A stretch of 64,000 nucleotides of DNA from Tetrapyrgos nigripes. Taxonomy: Eukaryota > Basidiomycota > Agaricomycetes > Agaricales > Campanellaceae. The DNA lies in contig JAACJM010000124.1 of the NCBI GenBank assembly GCA_013368315.1, positions 62,001-126,000 of the forward strand. The letters are read 5' to 3'. The position numbers and the translations under genes are program-made. Within the stretch, counting starts at the first letter, position 1, and each line of letters starts with the position of its first letter. The notes beneath the pieces were generated by a model. The model did not search any database. It was given only the letters and a program-made list of their open reading frames with translations, and was not told where the DNA came from. This document shows, piece after piece, positions 1 to 12,218 of the stretch.

Positions 1-1980
1 GAAATGTCTAGACTCGTTCTGGACCGGGTCCAATATTGTTGACGACAACCATGACATCATGCAAGCGTGTCGTCTTGCTCATCATCATTGATCATCATGT
101 TTCCCCCCACCTCAAATGCCTTCCAGAAGCAAACCAGATCCAATGGGGAAAGTACATATATTGGTCAACAAGGACCTCAACCGCTAGAAATCGTCGCATT
201 TGAAGAGATACCTAGAAGAAAAGGTCAGAAAAACTGAAACAGTGGCCTGGTGCGTGTATCCTTTTCTAAGTGCCTACATATAGTCAGTGATCCTTACAGG
301 TGCATTCGACTAGCCCATAGTTCTGACGGTACCGCCTCAGCTCCCCATGCCAACCTTGCAGCCCTCCGCTCCTTGCGTATCGTTCCACGTATGCTCGTTC
401 CCTCTCCACCACTCTCTTTGGGGTCCAGTACCCCTCTCCCATTCTCATTGCTCCTCTAGGTCTCCAAAGTATCTTTGGTCGAGACCGTGAACTCGCCTCA
501 ACGCGTGCAGCCGGTAACTACCTGTACCCTTCATCCGTTCTACCGCTTGCTCGAGGAGTTTTGAAACTGTCGCTAGAGCGAACGAACAGTTTGCTGCTCT
601 CAATTTGGAGGAACCAGCTAAAGGCGCCGTGTGGAATCTCAGTCTTGTTATTGACCTTCAACCCGGCACCGGTCCCAAATCAGATCAATTCAGATGGACA
701 AGCTTGAGGCCGCTAACTGATACAATGTCTTCGCATTCTATGGAATCGACTTTGGTGGTTTATTATCTGGTATGTTTGTGAGCATCAATTCCCATTGTTT
801 TTTGTTTTTTGTTTGTTTTCTAGCAGTCTCATCTCCGCCTAAGTTGATCTCGTTTTATCTTTCACTTTCCTTTTTGGGCGGACGAGCGTGAAAAGGGCTC
901 TGGGAGAGTCACGCACGAATTTGAGTGAGGAATGATGGGGGCCGACGGTTGCACGCTGTCACTTCTGCTGATTCTCGACGTCTCGGAGGGCTAGTATGGC
1001 AATCATTGATACCCACGGCTAAGAGGTGTCTGGACATTTCGGTTGCTTTTTACAACGTTACATGTGGAGTTGTTTCGCCGGTTTGGGGGTGGAATGACTT
1101 GTTGGATGAGGTCAAGGAACAAGTAGTGAGGAGTATTCCTGTGATTGGTGTTTTAGCTTATCCCTGGTCTTCACCTACGTCAGGCGTTGTCACTGGTGTT
1201 CACGTTGGTTTCTCATGCCTCTATTGGAGGATGGGTGTCTTGATGGCTGGATTGGGCTTTGCGCTCTTCACTGGGGGATTGTGGTGTTGGCATGAAACTA
1301 GAGTTGAGTTGGATTTAGCCGTTGCGTTGGTGTCTACTAGCAACGTGTTAATGATCTTTAGATGTCGGCTTCGATTTTCTCCTCTTTTGTATCACTCTTT
1401 CTTTCTTTATCTTCACTTTTTTTCGTCACTGTAACCCTTCTTCCCTGTCTCAATGATCGTTTTATTTTTGACTCTCACTACCAACTTCGTTAGTCGATAG
1501 GCACGTCTTTCTTTTGTGTCGTATGTTTACGACCCGTGTGTCTATGCTCTGAATTGATGATTGGCTGCATGGCTTAGCACATATTTCGCTCATACTACTT
1601 TGTAGGTAGCTGCTATGTTGTCAATGCAAGAGTGAAATCTTGGTATGATTTTGCTGAGGACGGCCTCGTAACTTGCCATGTGAAGCACCTTTCCCCAGTA
1701 TCTTGAGTAATATACATACGTTCCCGCGAAAAGCATATGTCCAGACGGACCACTCAAGGATCAAGCTTGAACATACATTTAGTACTGTGGGCTCGAGTTC
1801 TTCTAACAATGTCAGTCCTTCACTGTTCCTTGAAGTTCTTTCGTTCCTGTCCAGATGCCATTTGGATAGCTACGAAGAGGAATTGGACGAATTTACGGAT
1901 TCGCCGTTGAATGACTCGGAGTCAGTTGTATAACGAAGTTCTTGCCAGCAATGAAGACAAAGAGGGAGTGGATACTATTA

Positions 1981-2006
1981 GATAGAAGTCGAAGCTCTGA
2001 TGGAGA
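1981..2006 (+). repeat. 26-bp direct repeat, copy 1 (copy 2 at 2533-2558)
   Basis: The 26 bases beginning GATAGAAGTCGAAGCTCTGA occur identically at 1981-2006 and 2533-2558, 552 bp apart. The flanks differ. No coding role is visible. It could be a relic of a duplicated insertion. Confidence 0.75.
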
Positions 2007-2587
2007 CCTATTTAGACTTAATTACCAATGTGGTAAGCCGACGTGAGAGCGGAGATAGAGATAGATAGGTCCTCTGAAGAACGGCCGGGTGTAGGTGCCA
2101 CGGCATACACCTACATCTGCTACTTATTCTGAGATCTAATGCGTCAGCGAGCGAGTCGTGACAGTAGTCCCAGACTAGTTGACAGTTTCAAGAATTCGCG
2201 GTTTTTGACCCAAGTATCGATAAAGAGATCACGGTAGGATTTGGAAGAGGTAGAGGCACGATTTAGCATGTGAGTCAATGAGTTTCCATCGAGAGGAACG
2301 AAGGGAAGTGACCGGAGCTTACTCCGTATGTCCCGCCTTCTCCCGCTCTCCCATGTAGGTACTGACCCAATACTGTATCGACGATCTACATACCGTCATG
2401 ATCTTACAGTTGCTGTTCTTGAAGGTGCCACACCTTGACATGAAATGAAGTTCATAAAAAATATTGGAGTCCATCATGAGCTTGCACTCGAAGCCTCAGT
2501 CGAAGGTGCGGGTACGTGGATGGGTGCTATAAGATAGAAGTCGAAGCTCTGATGGAGAAGGGGTCGGAGATTTAGAGCTCCGTGCCC

Positions 2588-2650
2588 AGACCATACCTTA
2601 GTCTATTTTTTTGGCGGAGATGAATATCGTTTGTAAAGACTAGCGAATCT
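2588..2650 (+). repeat. Dispersed repeat shared with 34203-34270
   Basis: Both places read CATACCTT(A/G)GTCTATT, then GGCGGAGATGAATAT, then a TTTGTAAA stretch and ACTAGCGAA, with small indels between these blocks. They lie 31.6 kb apart in the same orientation, so this is probably a fragment of an old mobile element. No coding potential is seen in either copy. Confidence 0.6.
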
Positions 2651-3184
2651 CGGGATTCGCTACTCAGATACAGCTCAGATTTCTCTGAGAGATATCGCCT
2701 TAGGGTCTCCAGTGTTCTCCTTAGGACATAAGGCCTTAAAAAATTTAAGCCTTAAACACCTTAAATCTAAGCCCTAAACTTTCTCGAGAAATCTTTCAGC
2801 CCTTCTTAAGCCTTATGTCGGATAACGGCTAGTCGGCCCGGGCTGATATGGATGAGACAGAAAGGGGCTCGCTATCGGTTAAGACTGCGGAAAGTTGGAG
2901 AACTGAGATGGCAAAGTGGATTGGCTACCATGGCTGCCTCTGACGAAAAAAATCTTGGATGTCACAGGTCATAGGCTGCTCTGACGAAAATTTTTCTTAC
3001 CTGACGAACAATTCGAAATGGTACAGTACTATCTAATGAGGGCGGCGATTGTCAGTCATGGCCAGGAGAACATAGCCGCCGTTGTGTCGTGATTGATATT
3101 CACGGAGATTTCTATTCATCCCATGCACTAATTTTGGGCCCAAGGATACAGATCACAAAAATGTATAACGAAAAAGATGAGTAA

Positions 3185-5291
3185 CTAGCCCAGCCTTGCT
3201 TCCGACGCTCGGGTTTTGATGAGCTCCTCCTTCTCCAGAGATCTGGGTAGGATTTGACATTGGAATTTTTCTGGAATGCTGCACAAATCAGACAGACCAA
3301 GTCAGTCAACGTCTATATCCATAAGCCAACAAGCTTCACCTGATATGCTTGGAAGTGAACTTTGCCTCGAGTGTTTCGCTGTTTTTGGGAGATATATCGA
3401 ATGCAGATAGAATCCCTGGAATGATTGCCATCAGAGACGCCTCTGCTAGATGACGGCCCGGACATATTCTACAGGGCACTGTTTCTCAGCCTCGATGAAA
3501 ATACAGACGGTAACAACCGTACCTTCTTCCGATACCGAATATCCATGCCGACGGATCTGTGGTCGTATCACTGCTATTGAGGAATCTATCTGGATTGAAC
3601 TGCTCCGGATCCTTAGTGTCGCGAGAAATTGCCCTGATATGTCTTCGTTAATAGACTGGAAAAACATTCGAATAGAATTCGTCTTACCAAAGGTTGGGAA
3701 TGACTACCGTGTCCTTGGGGATGAAATATCCATTGACAATATCATCTTGGGCCGTGCGTCTTGGGATAGCTTTGGAGAAATGGACGAACGTCAATGCATA
3801 GGGGAACATGAAGGGACTCACATAGCGGAACAGACGGATGCCATCTCATTGTCTCTTTAATGACGGCCATCGTATAAGGAAGCTTTTGGGCGTCGCGTAT
3901 CGTTGGCATACGGTCGGTACCAATGACACTGTCAATTTCATCTTGAGCTCTTCTCTGTACGTCCTGGTTTATAGTCATAGCAAGAAGGAAAGTAAGGGTC
4001 GTAGCGTATGTCTGTAGAGATAGAGATGAGATCTGAAATACTGGAACATGATTTTATACTTACGGTTTCGGTCCCAGCTTGGTCAAGGATTCGTCGGGAA
4101 ATCAGCTGGACTAATCTCTGGAAATGCAGACTGACTCACCTCCATACATTGCGCTAGTTGACCACATTGCGCGATGATCGAAAACGGGATCGATGTTTCC
4201 CAAGTCAAGCAGGTCTTTGGCGAAAGATGGACGAGCCGTTCCGTCGGCAATCATCTCCTTGACCGCTAGATAAGGCAGTTCAACTGTTTTCAAGACGACC
4301 TCTTTTCCTCTCGCTGCCTCCTTCTGGAATGGTACCCACGAAGGCAAGTATTTCACTAGAATGCTGTCAATCGCTTTGTTTGACTGAGCTGTGACCGAGG
4401 GACTAACGGATTGGGATCAGGTCGGCAAGAAATGCGCCTGGATTCATTCCCCTTCCCATAATATCCATACACTCTTCAGCGTCTGCTATGAACTACCAAA
4501 GCATAAGGAACCTCCGGAATAAAGATGTAGTAAAGCTCACTGGGTCTCTGATATTCTGTGCATGGATTCCATACGTGACTGAGAGTGCGACTCGCCCAGC
4601 GGCTCTATAAAGGAAATTGAGTGGTTTATCACTCTGTAATGGATGAACAAAGACGCACAGGCGAACATGCTGGAAGAAATCTTCAGGGGAATCGAGTATT
4701 TCCTTGTTGAGAAGTGCAGTAATATCCTCCTGCAAGACTTGATATTTCTTGATTGCCCCTGGATTCAGCGCTATGCCAGTAAGCTTCCGGGATTCACGCC
4801 ATTCGTCACAATAAGGCATTAATGCGAGGGACTGCAAATTTAAGAGAAACATGAACTTCAGGATTGATAAGAAAACGACGTGATATGCACTTGATCGACA
4901 CCCATCAATTCTCCTACTACAGTGAATGTCGGTCTATGCGAGTACGTGCTCCATCGTTGCTCGAACAACTCGGCAATAAGTTCGATATTGTTGACTACCA
5001 ATACCTTGTTCCCTAGTCCGTGCAGAAAAACCAAGTTACCTTAGTCGCGAAGTCAGCTCTTGGACTTATTTGCCTCGAGCAGTGGGATAAGTACTTACCA
5101 TAGGTCTTGCTCCATTCCGTGAAAACCTTCCAGGCCCCATGATTGGGAGCATGGAGTATGTTTCCGATCAATGGTTTGGAGGGTGGACCGGGAGGATACT
5201 TCGAGTTGCGAGTTCTGAGCCATATACTGATTGCAACAGATGAGACAACAATGAGAAGGGCGGCGAGAGAGAGTGGTGACATTTCGGTCAT
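3185..5291 (-). CDS. Cytochrome P450 monooxygenase (12 exons)
   Basis: Haem-thiolate monooxygenase, probably anchored in the ER membrane by its N-terminus and fed electrons by P450 reductase. The start at 5291 opens with a hydrophobic anchor (residues about 6-25) and a proline-rich hinge, KYPPGPPSKPLIGN. In order, spliced by eye: the I-helix motif AGTETT, whose core lies on a 14-nt exon at 4064-4077; the ExxR helix KETMRWHPSVPL near 3850; the PERF-type FNPDRF near 3590; the haem loop FGIGRRICPGR, split by an intron near 3465-3520, with cysteine ligand; and the C-terminal PRS tail ending at 3185. All 11 introns are short GT-AG. Length is about 500 residues, normal for the family, and no lesion was found. 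It resembles basidiomycete P450s annotated as O-methylsterigmatocystin oxidoreductase-like; the substrate is unknown. The neighbouring UbiA gene suggests a small secondary-metabolite locus. Confidence 0.93.
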
Positions 5292-6186
5292 TTTCCAAGG
5301 TGTGGGTGGTGTGTGTCAACTTCGCAGCTTGTCATACGTATATAGTGTGAGAGTTGTCCCTTACAACCCCCCTGAGGCCGAAGATGGTCAGAAGATGGAG
5401 TGATGGGATAGCGGCAAGTTTAGATTCACGTCAACCATAGACTCAATTGTCCGATTCAAGCGTCGGGTATTCGGCATTGATAACCGACAGGAAGCGCCCA
5501 AGCAGCAGGACTCGAGCAGAGGAATGGTTACCTGACATATCTAGCAGCTGCAAGTATAACTGCACGCCCCCTTCAAGTGCTCAGCGAAACCGGCGACGAA
5601 TACTTGGGACTATAAGAAATATATTAGTACTGAAACATAGCTAGTTGTAAATTTGGCTCCAGAATTTCGTATTTGATCTCCAGTTATCATCCTATCATAA
5701 TTACTGTGTCTGATAGTGAAATGTACGTGGACGAGGTACAAGTTGCATTGCTGTGTCAACTTAGTGTCCGACCTTGTTGCCCAATTCGGCTTGTCAGCCT
5801 TCGAAGCTTGTGAATGACAAATCTTGGGCCTCTTGTATCGGGGTTCCAATATGCCACAGATAGGGATCAGGTTAATTTCGGACTTACCACCATCATGCAT
5901 AGCATCCCGAAGGCCCAAATGAGGCTCTGGATCTTATAATCCATGGTATTTCCTTTCTACTCTTGGTATTCATGACACAAAGCGGGAGCAGTGTGTGTTC
6001 GGAGGATTGTTCCATACAACCCATCACAGTCATCACATCACTAGGAATTCTTGAGGCACGGTTTGTTAAAACTTAAACATCTTGATTGCAATATTTTAGC
6101 CTGTCGTCTCTGTACCATCCCCATCTCTAAATTTTAGCCTGCCGTGTCTGTACCAACCCCATCTCTCTCTCTCTCTCTCTCTAAGC
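5292..6186. other. Intergenic region between P450 and UbiA genes, with a (CT)n tract
   Basis: No gene is supported here. This is the shared upstream region of the divergently transcribed P450 (minus) and UbiA (plus) genes. A (CT)n microsatellite at about 6161-6182 lies just before the UbiA start; pyrimidine tracts near starts are common in fungal promoters. A near-duplicate segment (TTTTAGCCTG..GTCTGTACCA) occurs at about 6095-6120 and 6131-6157. Confidence 0.5.
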
Positions 6187-7236
6187 ATGCTTATCACTTC
6201 TATTCGTTTCTTTCTTCGTCAGGGTTATACCTTGTTTCTCTTCACAAAATCAGACATCAAGACCACCCTCATACCTGTGGTAATGTCATCTTTTAACATT
6301 AACGGTAGTTCATTTCCTGATGTATAGTGCTGGAACATAGACCTTCCTCGCCGTAGCGTCCGCCCCTCTGACAGATATTTCCAAACTTCCTCAAGTCATA
6401 TTCTGGATATGGCTGCACCTCCTGCAATTCGACGTATCTAATCAGACGATGGACCCAGAGGAAGACCAAAAGAACAAGATAGATAGACCACTTCCCGCTA
6501 AACGTATCTCCCTTCGAAACGCTCTCATACTGAGATGGATATTGGTTCCAGTATGCTGGTTGTGGTCCCTCCGTTACAGTTATTCCGTCCTGTATTCCAG
6601 CATCGCATTGGTATTTCTCACCGTCCTCTACGATGAGTGTGGAGCCCATGCTGGGAACTTTGTAGTCCGGAATGCAATCAATGCTGCGGGGTTTGCATCA
6701 TTTGAAGCAGGATCCACTCTCATAGCAGGTACGCAGGCACGATTTTGTTTATATGTTTTCTTCTCTGAAGCATAATTCTTCTTCGAAGGCTCCAACAATG
6801 TTTCGCTCGACCAGATTGCAATCTATTCCGTCTGCATCAGCACAGGCATCTTCGCCACAACCATACAAGCTCAAGATTTCAAAGACATACCCGGAGATCG
6901 TATGATCGGTCGGCGTACTTTACCCATCGTCCTGCCGGACATTGCTCGAGAAACTCTCATGATAGCTTTGCTTTTCTGGGAGGGTTTCTCTGCTTCTTCT
7001 GGTCCCTTGAAACCTTCTACATGCTCACGTTCATCGGCATCTCTTTCTTCGTCGGATTGAGATTTGTATCTAGAAGGAATGTTCCAGAAGACCAAGTGTC
7101 ATTCTATTGGTATAATGTGCGTGTTTTCTCGATCGTCAGCCCTTGTTTTATACTGATTTCATGGATGTCTGGATAGGTCTGGCTTTCGTTTGCCCATTCG
7201 TTACCTTTGATCTGGCGTTTGCTAGGTGATAGATAG
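6187..7236 (+). pseudogene. UbiA-family prenyltransferase, one apparent frameshift
   Basis: Membrane prenyltransferase of the UbiA family, moving a prenyl chain onto an acceptor. Four exons by eye: 6187-6279, 6341-6728, 6789-7116, 7177-7236. The start at 6187 runs directly in frame into FTKSDIKTTLIP, the usual N-terminus of basidiomycete homologues. The first Asp-rich motif is NQTMDPEEDQKNK and the second is DFKDIPGD, both with the expected acidic residues. Several hydrophobic helices follow. In exon 3 the frame is lost between about 6975 and 6990 (LMIALLFW in one frame, GFLCFFWSLETFY in the next). Exon 3 is 328 nt, one base short of keeping phase, so a one-base deletion or a sequencing error is likely. 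Downstream, DQVSFYWYN and the last exon are well conserved. Homologues are about 290 residues. Function could be lost, or intact if this is an assembly error. Confidence 0.82.
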
Positions 7237-9542
7237 AAATGTAGGACGACGTCAAGATATGTGATGGGCATCTACAGACTTGGCTGAGTGTACCTTCTAA
7301 CGAACTACCTGTGCAGATGGATCAATTTTGGATCGTTTTTGGATCAATACCTACATCCCAGTATCAATGATCTAGCGAAACCATTTGAGATCCCAGTCTG
7401 CCCCAGGCCCGAGGCTTTACAATGCAATTTAAGTCTTTCACAGTGCTCATTACGCCCATATATGGTGGGATCATTGATGCGGTCCCGCGGCGGGCAGATG
7501 ATTTTGATAAGACTAAGTACCTCCTAACGACTCGAATCGTTCGTTAATTGCCGAACCTTTAGGTTTGGATTCTTACAGGATTTGGCGTGTTATTCCTTGG
7601 ATTTCTCCCACGGGGTACCATATATGGGATATATTAAGATTTATTCTCCGAGGCTCGGAACAATCCGACCTGAAGTTCGAATACGTCATCACTCCTCTCA
7701 AACGTTCGCTGCTCTTCAACTCAACCTTGTCCTCAACCTTCGCCTCATTGCCATTCACTACAACCTCGTCAACATGTACAGCACCTGGGACCCGCAAAAC
7801 CCATCGAATATCAACTTCTATCTCTGCAAGTGCACCAAAAGCCCAGTCATCCACTAACTTGCGTCGTTGTTTCTTGATATTCAACAACTCGACAACTTTT
7901 TTCGATTCTCAATATAATGCTTTGCCCTCTACGCTCCACTTTAACAGCGCTGTATGTCCTTAACATCTACTATTCTTCCTTTTCTCATTCTCTACCCGAC
8001 TTATTTAGATCCCACAGCGGGTTGCACTGATCAACGATGGTTCCGTACATTTGCCCAAATTCCTCTTCGTAGCTATGCAAATGGCACCTGGACAGGTGCG
8101 TTGCCCAAAGAACTCAAGCCTGAAGCTGGTCTGTCGGGTCAATTTTCTTCTCGCAGAAATGTATGTATATTACCTCAAGATCCCTGTCCTCTTGCTACGT
8201 CTCTGCCGCCTGCTTTACCAGATTTGCACGACGAGATCTGTCATATTTGTTGGCTCTCTTGATGATGAAGTGACTATGGATACAATTTCCGACTGGTTTG
8301 CATTCAAGTTCAAGGAAAGGTTTGTGACCCATGTTGTGCACGCTGTATGGTATAGTTACTTATACTACTTCAGAAAGAACATTGAGTCGCAATCTGCTCT
8401 TCAAAATACATTCAGAAGAGGCGCGAGGCTTTTCTTGACCTGGATGGTGATGACGAAGATGAACAGCGTGATAGTACTCGCCTTAGATTGGATTAAAACA
8501 GTAACAATAGTATATAGCAATTATTTCATTGCCTACCGTCCTATCATACTACCCTTTGACCATAACGAAGGGTTCGGCCTTCGCCGCTTGCGGCCATCCC
8601 CAGTCATAGTTGGGATATAAAAAGATAGATATAAGGCTGTCCTCCACGCGCCGCTTGTAGAGACTCCGGGCCGAATCACAAACTTACACGGAAGCCGGTA
8701 AGGCATTCATTCCGTCAAGACAAGTTTGTGTACAAGTAGTACTAGTTCACCATTATCTCTTCTGGAGCAATAAACATCTTTGTCTTTGCCCAGTGAACAG
8801 AGATTTGATGCATGTATTTAGCACATAACCTTGTAAGATCCCAGCTGAACAAAATCTTTCTAAACCAGTATAGTGAGGATTGGTTTGTAGGGATTTTCAG
8901 GGATCTCAATATATAAATCTGCTCGGCACTGGGGGGCTACATGTTCAGGAGTCTCTACAGACACTTTTCAGAATCGACATAGCCGTCGCTCCTTTGGGAT
9001 AGAATTGTCTTTCATGATGAAGTTTCATCCATCCAAGTCGAGCAACGGCAAATACATGTCTACCAAAAAGGGGAGTCGTAACAGCTTTACGGCAGTCAGC
9101 GTTCTCCACCAGGACAAGATAGTGACGAAGCGTTCCGGTCTTCTGAACATACGTCCCATCCTTCAGTGGTTCCGTGATAAGCTAGCGGAGCGTTGTGACT
9201 GTCACTTTGACACGAATCGTAACGGTCACGTTGCTCATCGCGTCTTTTCCTCGACAGTCCACAACGCTCCCTACAAGTCTGTAGAAGTTTTTCGAGCCCT
9301 CCCACCCCATCCCTTCTCCAGTTTCTGGGTGTTCCAGGTGTTGAGATTCCTTCGTTCACTGGTTCCCTAGAAGCTCAGGTCTCGGCTCCGAAAGTTTGGC
9401 ATCTTATAGCCGCGGATTCTCTTTCCTTTTCCGTACGCGATTTATGAACGCGTTGCGTTTGCCAATCACATGACCCGCCGGCTTTGCCAATAGCCTTTTG
9501 GGCCGAGCCCTCAGATAAAACTCAGAGACTAGCATTAAGCAC
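7237..9542. other. Stretch without a recognised gene
   Basis: Several open frames occur (plus 7565-7963, 8051-8620, 9005-9370; minus 9096-9359), but none matches a family I recognise. The 8051-8620 frame encodes about 189 residues with hydrophobic segments (YVYYLKIPVLLLRLC) and could be an exon of an unknown membrane protein or chance. The region may hold the 3' UTR of the UbiA gene at its left edge. No RNA gene was seen. Confidence 0.3.
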
Positions 9543-10331
9543 CAAGGGGCTCCGAAAAAAAGTTACATACCGGGGGTCGGAAAAAAAATTAAGGACCTGG
9601 TGGAGGGAACCTACCTACCTAACCTTCTATATATAGTAATTTCACACATACTTACTTGCCTAATATAGTATATTCACATGACCTCTGTCATGTGCACTTT
9701 CCCAAGTGGTGAGAACCTTTGGTCAATCCTGACCGGCTTGTGCTTAGAGCCTAAAATTATTGTGGTCACAGTTGGAAAACCTTCAATATGTCTGCTGAGG
9801 TGTGGTTTTCAGAACAAAATTGCTTCTGGGAGGGGTTTGAAGCATGTTGTAGGGGGTCAAAAAAAATTTTAGACCCCTGCTGGGGGAACCTACCTACCCC
9901 TGGTCCGGGATTTCTCAGTCCCAAGGGGGTCCGGACCGGGAAATCCCGTACCGGGGGTTGGTAGGTAGGTTCCTCTGGAGGAGGCGAAAATTTTGTTTTT
10001 GACCCCCCCGAAAATGCGCCTTAGAACAATTTTTCGCTCACTGTTGGCAGTAATACATGTTGTTCACAATGCATCTAAGGTCTGATAATACTGCTTTGAC
10101 CACGTTGCAGTCAATTTTTCGTTGAAGGTTCCGCAAAGCTTCTGACTAGCACAGCAGTTCAAATAATTTATGTAATCATATGTCACATGCTATTGCTATA
10201 TTAAGCAGGTAACCTACTATATAAGGAAGGTAAGGTAGGTAGGTTCCCTTGATGGGGGCGCAAATTTTTTTTCCGACCCCCGGTATAATTTAATTCTTTT
10301 TGGACCCCCTTGCTCAGTCCGGGCACCCTTG
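9543..10331. mobile_element. 789-bp non-autonomous DNA transposon with nested palindromes
   Basis: The element begins CAAGGGGCTCCG and ends with the reverse complement of CAAGGGTGCCCGGA. It is flanked by a perfect 8-bp target duplication TTAAGCAC (9535-9542 and 10332-10339). Long terminal inverted repeats of about 95 bp include ACCGGGGGTCGGAAAAAAAA and GGGAACCTACCTACC. A second inverted pair sits inside (about 9847-9925 against 9925-10012), again carrying GGAACCTACCTACC and GGGGGTCAAAAA, so the centre looks like a second, related palindrome. There is no transposase. Eight-bp duplications suggest the hAT or KDZ superfamily; I cannot decide between them. Confidence 0.85.
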
Positions 10332-10623
10332 TTAAGCACAGTCTCTGTTTTATCTTCTTCCTTTTCTTCTTAGAATATATACTCTATAGCCATCAGAGTA
10401 TCTATTCCCTTTCCTGGACAAGACCTCACATAGCGGAAGACTAGCTTATTCCAGTGAGATGTACGATACACGTGACAATAGATTACAGACTAGGCTACAA
10501 ACTACAGAACAGGCTACTTACTACTACACAATGTTCCACATTTGCGCTAATAGCATTAGCGACGCGTAATAAATATTAGTTTACTCGAAAGAAAGATATG
10601 AAAAAGAGCGTGAAAATTAATAT
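10332..10623. other. Short intergenic stretch downstream of the seven-helix gene
   Basis: AT-rich, no gene seen. It probably contains the 3' UTR of the minus-strand gene to its right. Confidence 0.4.
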
Positions 10624-12218
10624 TCAATAAGCCTGAGCTTCATGGATCTCCTCGGTTTCTTTCTCCTCCTTCCACTGTGAAGTAAGTATACCTTCTTCCC
10701 CAAACATATAATCGTTGAAGGTCGCAGTGGTTTTTGTGTCTGGCGTACCGATAGTACTAGAGCGCTTTTCCCTGCTCCGTTCAATAGGACTCTGTAGCTC
10801 GAAAGCCGAAGTTGGGGGAAGTGTTTGAGACTTCTTTCCACGGAACCTGACCCTTGAAAGATTGCCATCTCGTCGAGTACCGTCAGGCGTGAATCCTAAA
10901 CTGATACGGACGAGGATAAGCGAGAACTGTTTTCGGAGTATCGGTCAGTTCAATCGAACTTTGAAACACGGTCAAGTAATGCACGTACAGCTAAGCCCTG
11001 AGCAGTGATAATGTTCAGCTACGTCAGATTGTGATCAATGCGCGGACATTGGATACCACTCACGATAACCGGTGGTGTCTAGGAGATAAGTATCGAATGA
11101 ATAACAAAGTTATGCACCATATAAATTCAGCGCACTCACGATATTGAAAAAGACAAGGAAGGGCTGGAGCTGATGTGATGCGTATAAAATCTCCGACATG
11201 ACCAGTGTGGCAAAGACCAAAGCACCTGAAGCACGTAAGCCCGGCATTGCGAGGAAGATGGCATGGACGGGACTTACCAGATTCAATCACAATGATAGTG
11301 ACCTGATTGAGTCTGGCCATTGGAGCCATTGAGCCTATCGCTTTGGCTAGCTCTCGTTGATTGAGCCAGATCCTTAGAGCGATGAGTCCTGAAATTGGGA
11401 TGAACACGATTCCTCGAGCTGGTAGGATCTACACGAACCAGTACATAGTCCATTCATTGAAAGCGTCAGTGCGTAGAACGCTTCAGTCACCGGCCCTTGA
11501 GTCGCAACAAATAAGGTCTGAGATGCGTCGACTTCCTTCAGCTGCACTGTGGCACCGATTCCACATCCTGCGGCATTAGGATGATATATCAGTCCGGATT
11601 TTCAGGAGCAAACAGGAAATAATTACCCAAGTCACCCAAGAAGACCAAACATAGAAAGGCAACGAGTGGCTTGTAGTAGCCCCAGACGACTGCGCAACGA
11701 TACAACTAAGAGCGTTCATGTTATGGCGAGAAACTGAGGAATTGGTGCTTTATCGACTCACCAGGAAAGCATCTGATAAAGTCGTCACCGACAGGAAAAG
11801 AGAGGTCTCCACAATGGACAAAGTCGTCGTGAAGTTGGCGTAGAATATATCTGCTTCTGCAGTGGTCGGGTTTTTGAATGCAGAGATAAGCCGAATCGTT
11901 TCCACTATTAGGTGCTGCGGTGAATGCAATAGTGAGCCCAGGCAGTCATCGAGTAGACATAATCACATACTCACCCAAGTTACCAGAGTAAAAAGGACGA
12001 TCGTAACCGTCAACAAACTCTTATTGAGTTCTTTGGTTCTCTTATAGCGAGCCCAAATAATCGTCAGAGAAGCAACGAACAAAATGATATAGGCGCCTGA
12101 AAAGTGAATGACGAGCTGAGTATGCGATGCACAGAAAGCAGAAGGCTTTGAGCGTACCATAGAGGATCGATTCCAGGAATAAGGCTACAATGAAGGTCCC
12201 AGACAAGGACAAAGCCAT
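10624..12218 (-). CDS. Seven-helix integral membrane protein, Agaricomycete type
   Basis: Uncharacterised multi-pass membrane protein of a family abundant in mushrooms; its function is unknown. The start at 12218 gives MALSLSGTFIVALFLESILYG. After short introns come helices including YIILFVASLTIIWARYKR, LLTVTIVLFTLVTW, a loop with YANFTTTLSIVETSL, LYRCAVVWGYYKPLVAFLC and the conserved VTIIVIESGALVFATLVMSE, ending in a last helix near FSLILVRISLG. The final exon gives a polar cytosolic tail of about 100 residues, rich in Ser, Glu and Lys, ending EEIHEAQAY with the stop at 10624-10626. All junctions I checked are GT-AG and keep frame, so the gene looks intact. Its layout resembles fungal seven-helix receptor-like proteins, but no ligand is inferred. 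Confidence 0.82.

Larger units (their letters stand above)
1..3184. other. Gene-poor stretch with decayed fragments
   Basis: I see no intact gene here. Around 705-772 the plus strand reads a short hydrophobic, glycine-rich stretch (FAFYGIDFGGLLSG) resembling the first transmembrane segment of an MFS sugar transporter, preceded by an in-frame stop. The open frame at 925-1434 is rich in hydrophobic residues but matches no family I know. Together they may be remains of a dead transporter; this is a weak inference. A palindromic stretch lies at 2642-2661, and a low-complexity CCTTAAA/TTTAAGG-rich inverted region at 2700-2815. Confidence 0.3.

Noticed and set aside
925..1434. 169-codon plus-strand frame
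   Set aside because: Hydrophobic but matches no family; no intron signals, and the upstream transporter-like piece is interrupted. Left as part of the gene-poor stretch.
8051..8620. 189-codon plus-strand frame
   Set aside because: Could be an exon, but there is no recognisable domain or supporting splice structure.
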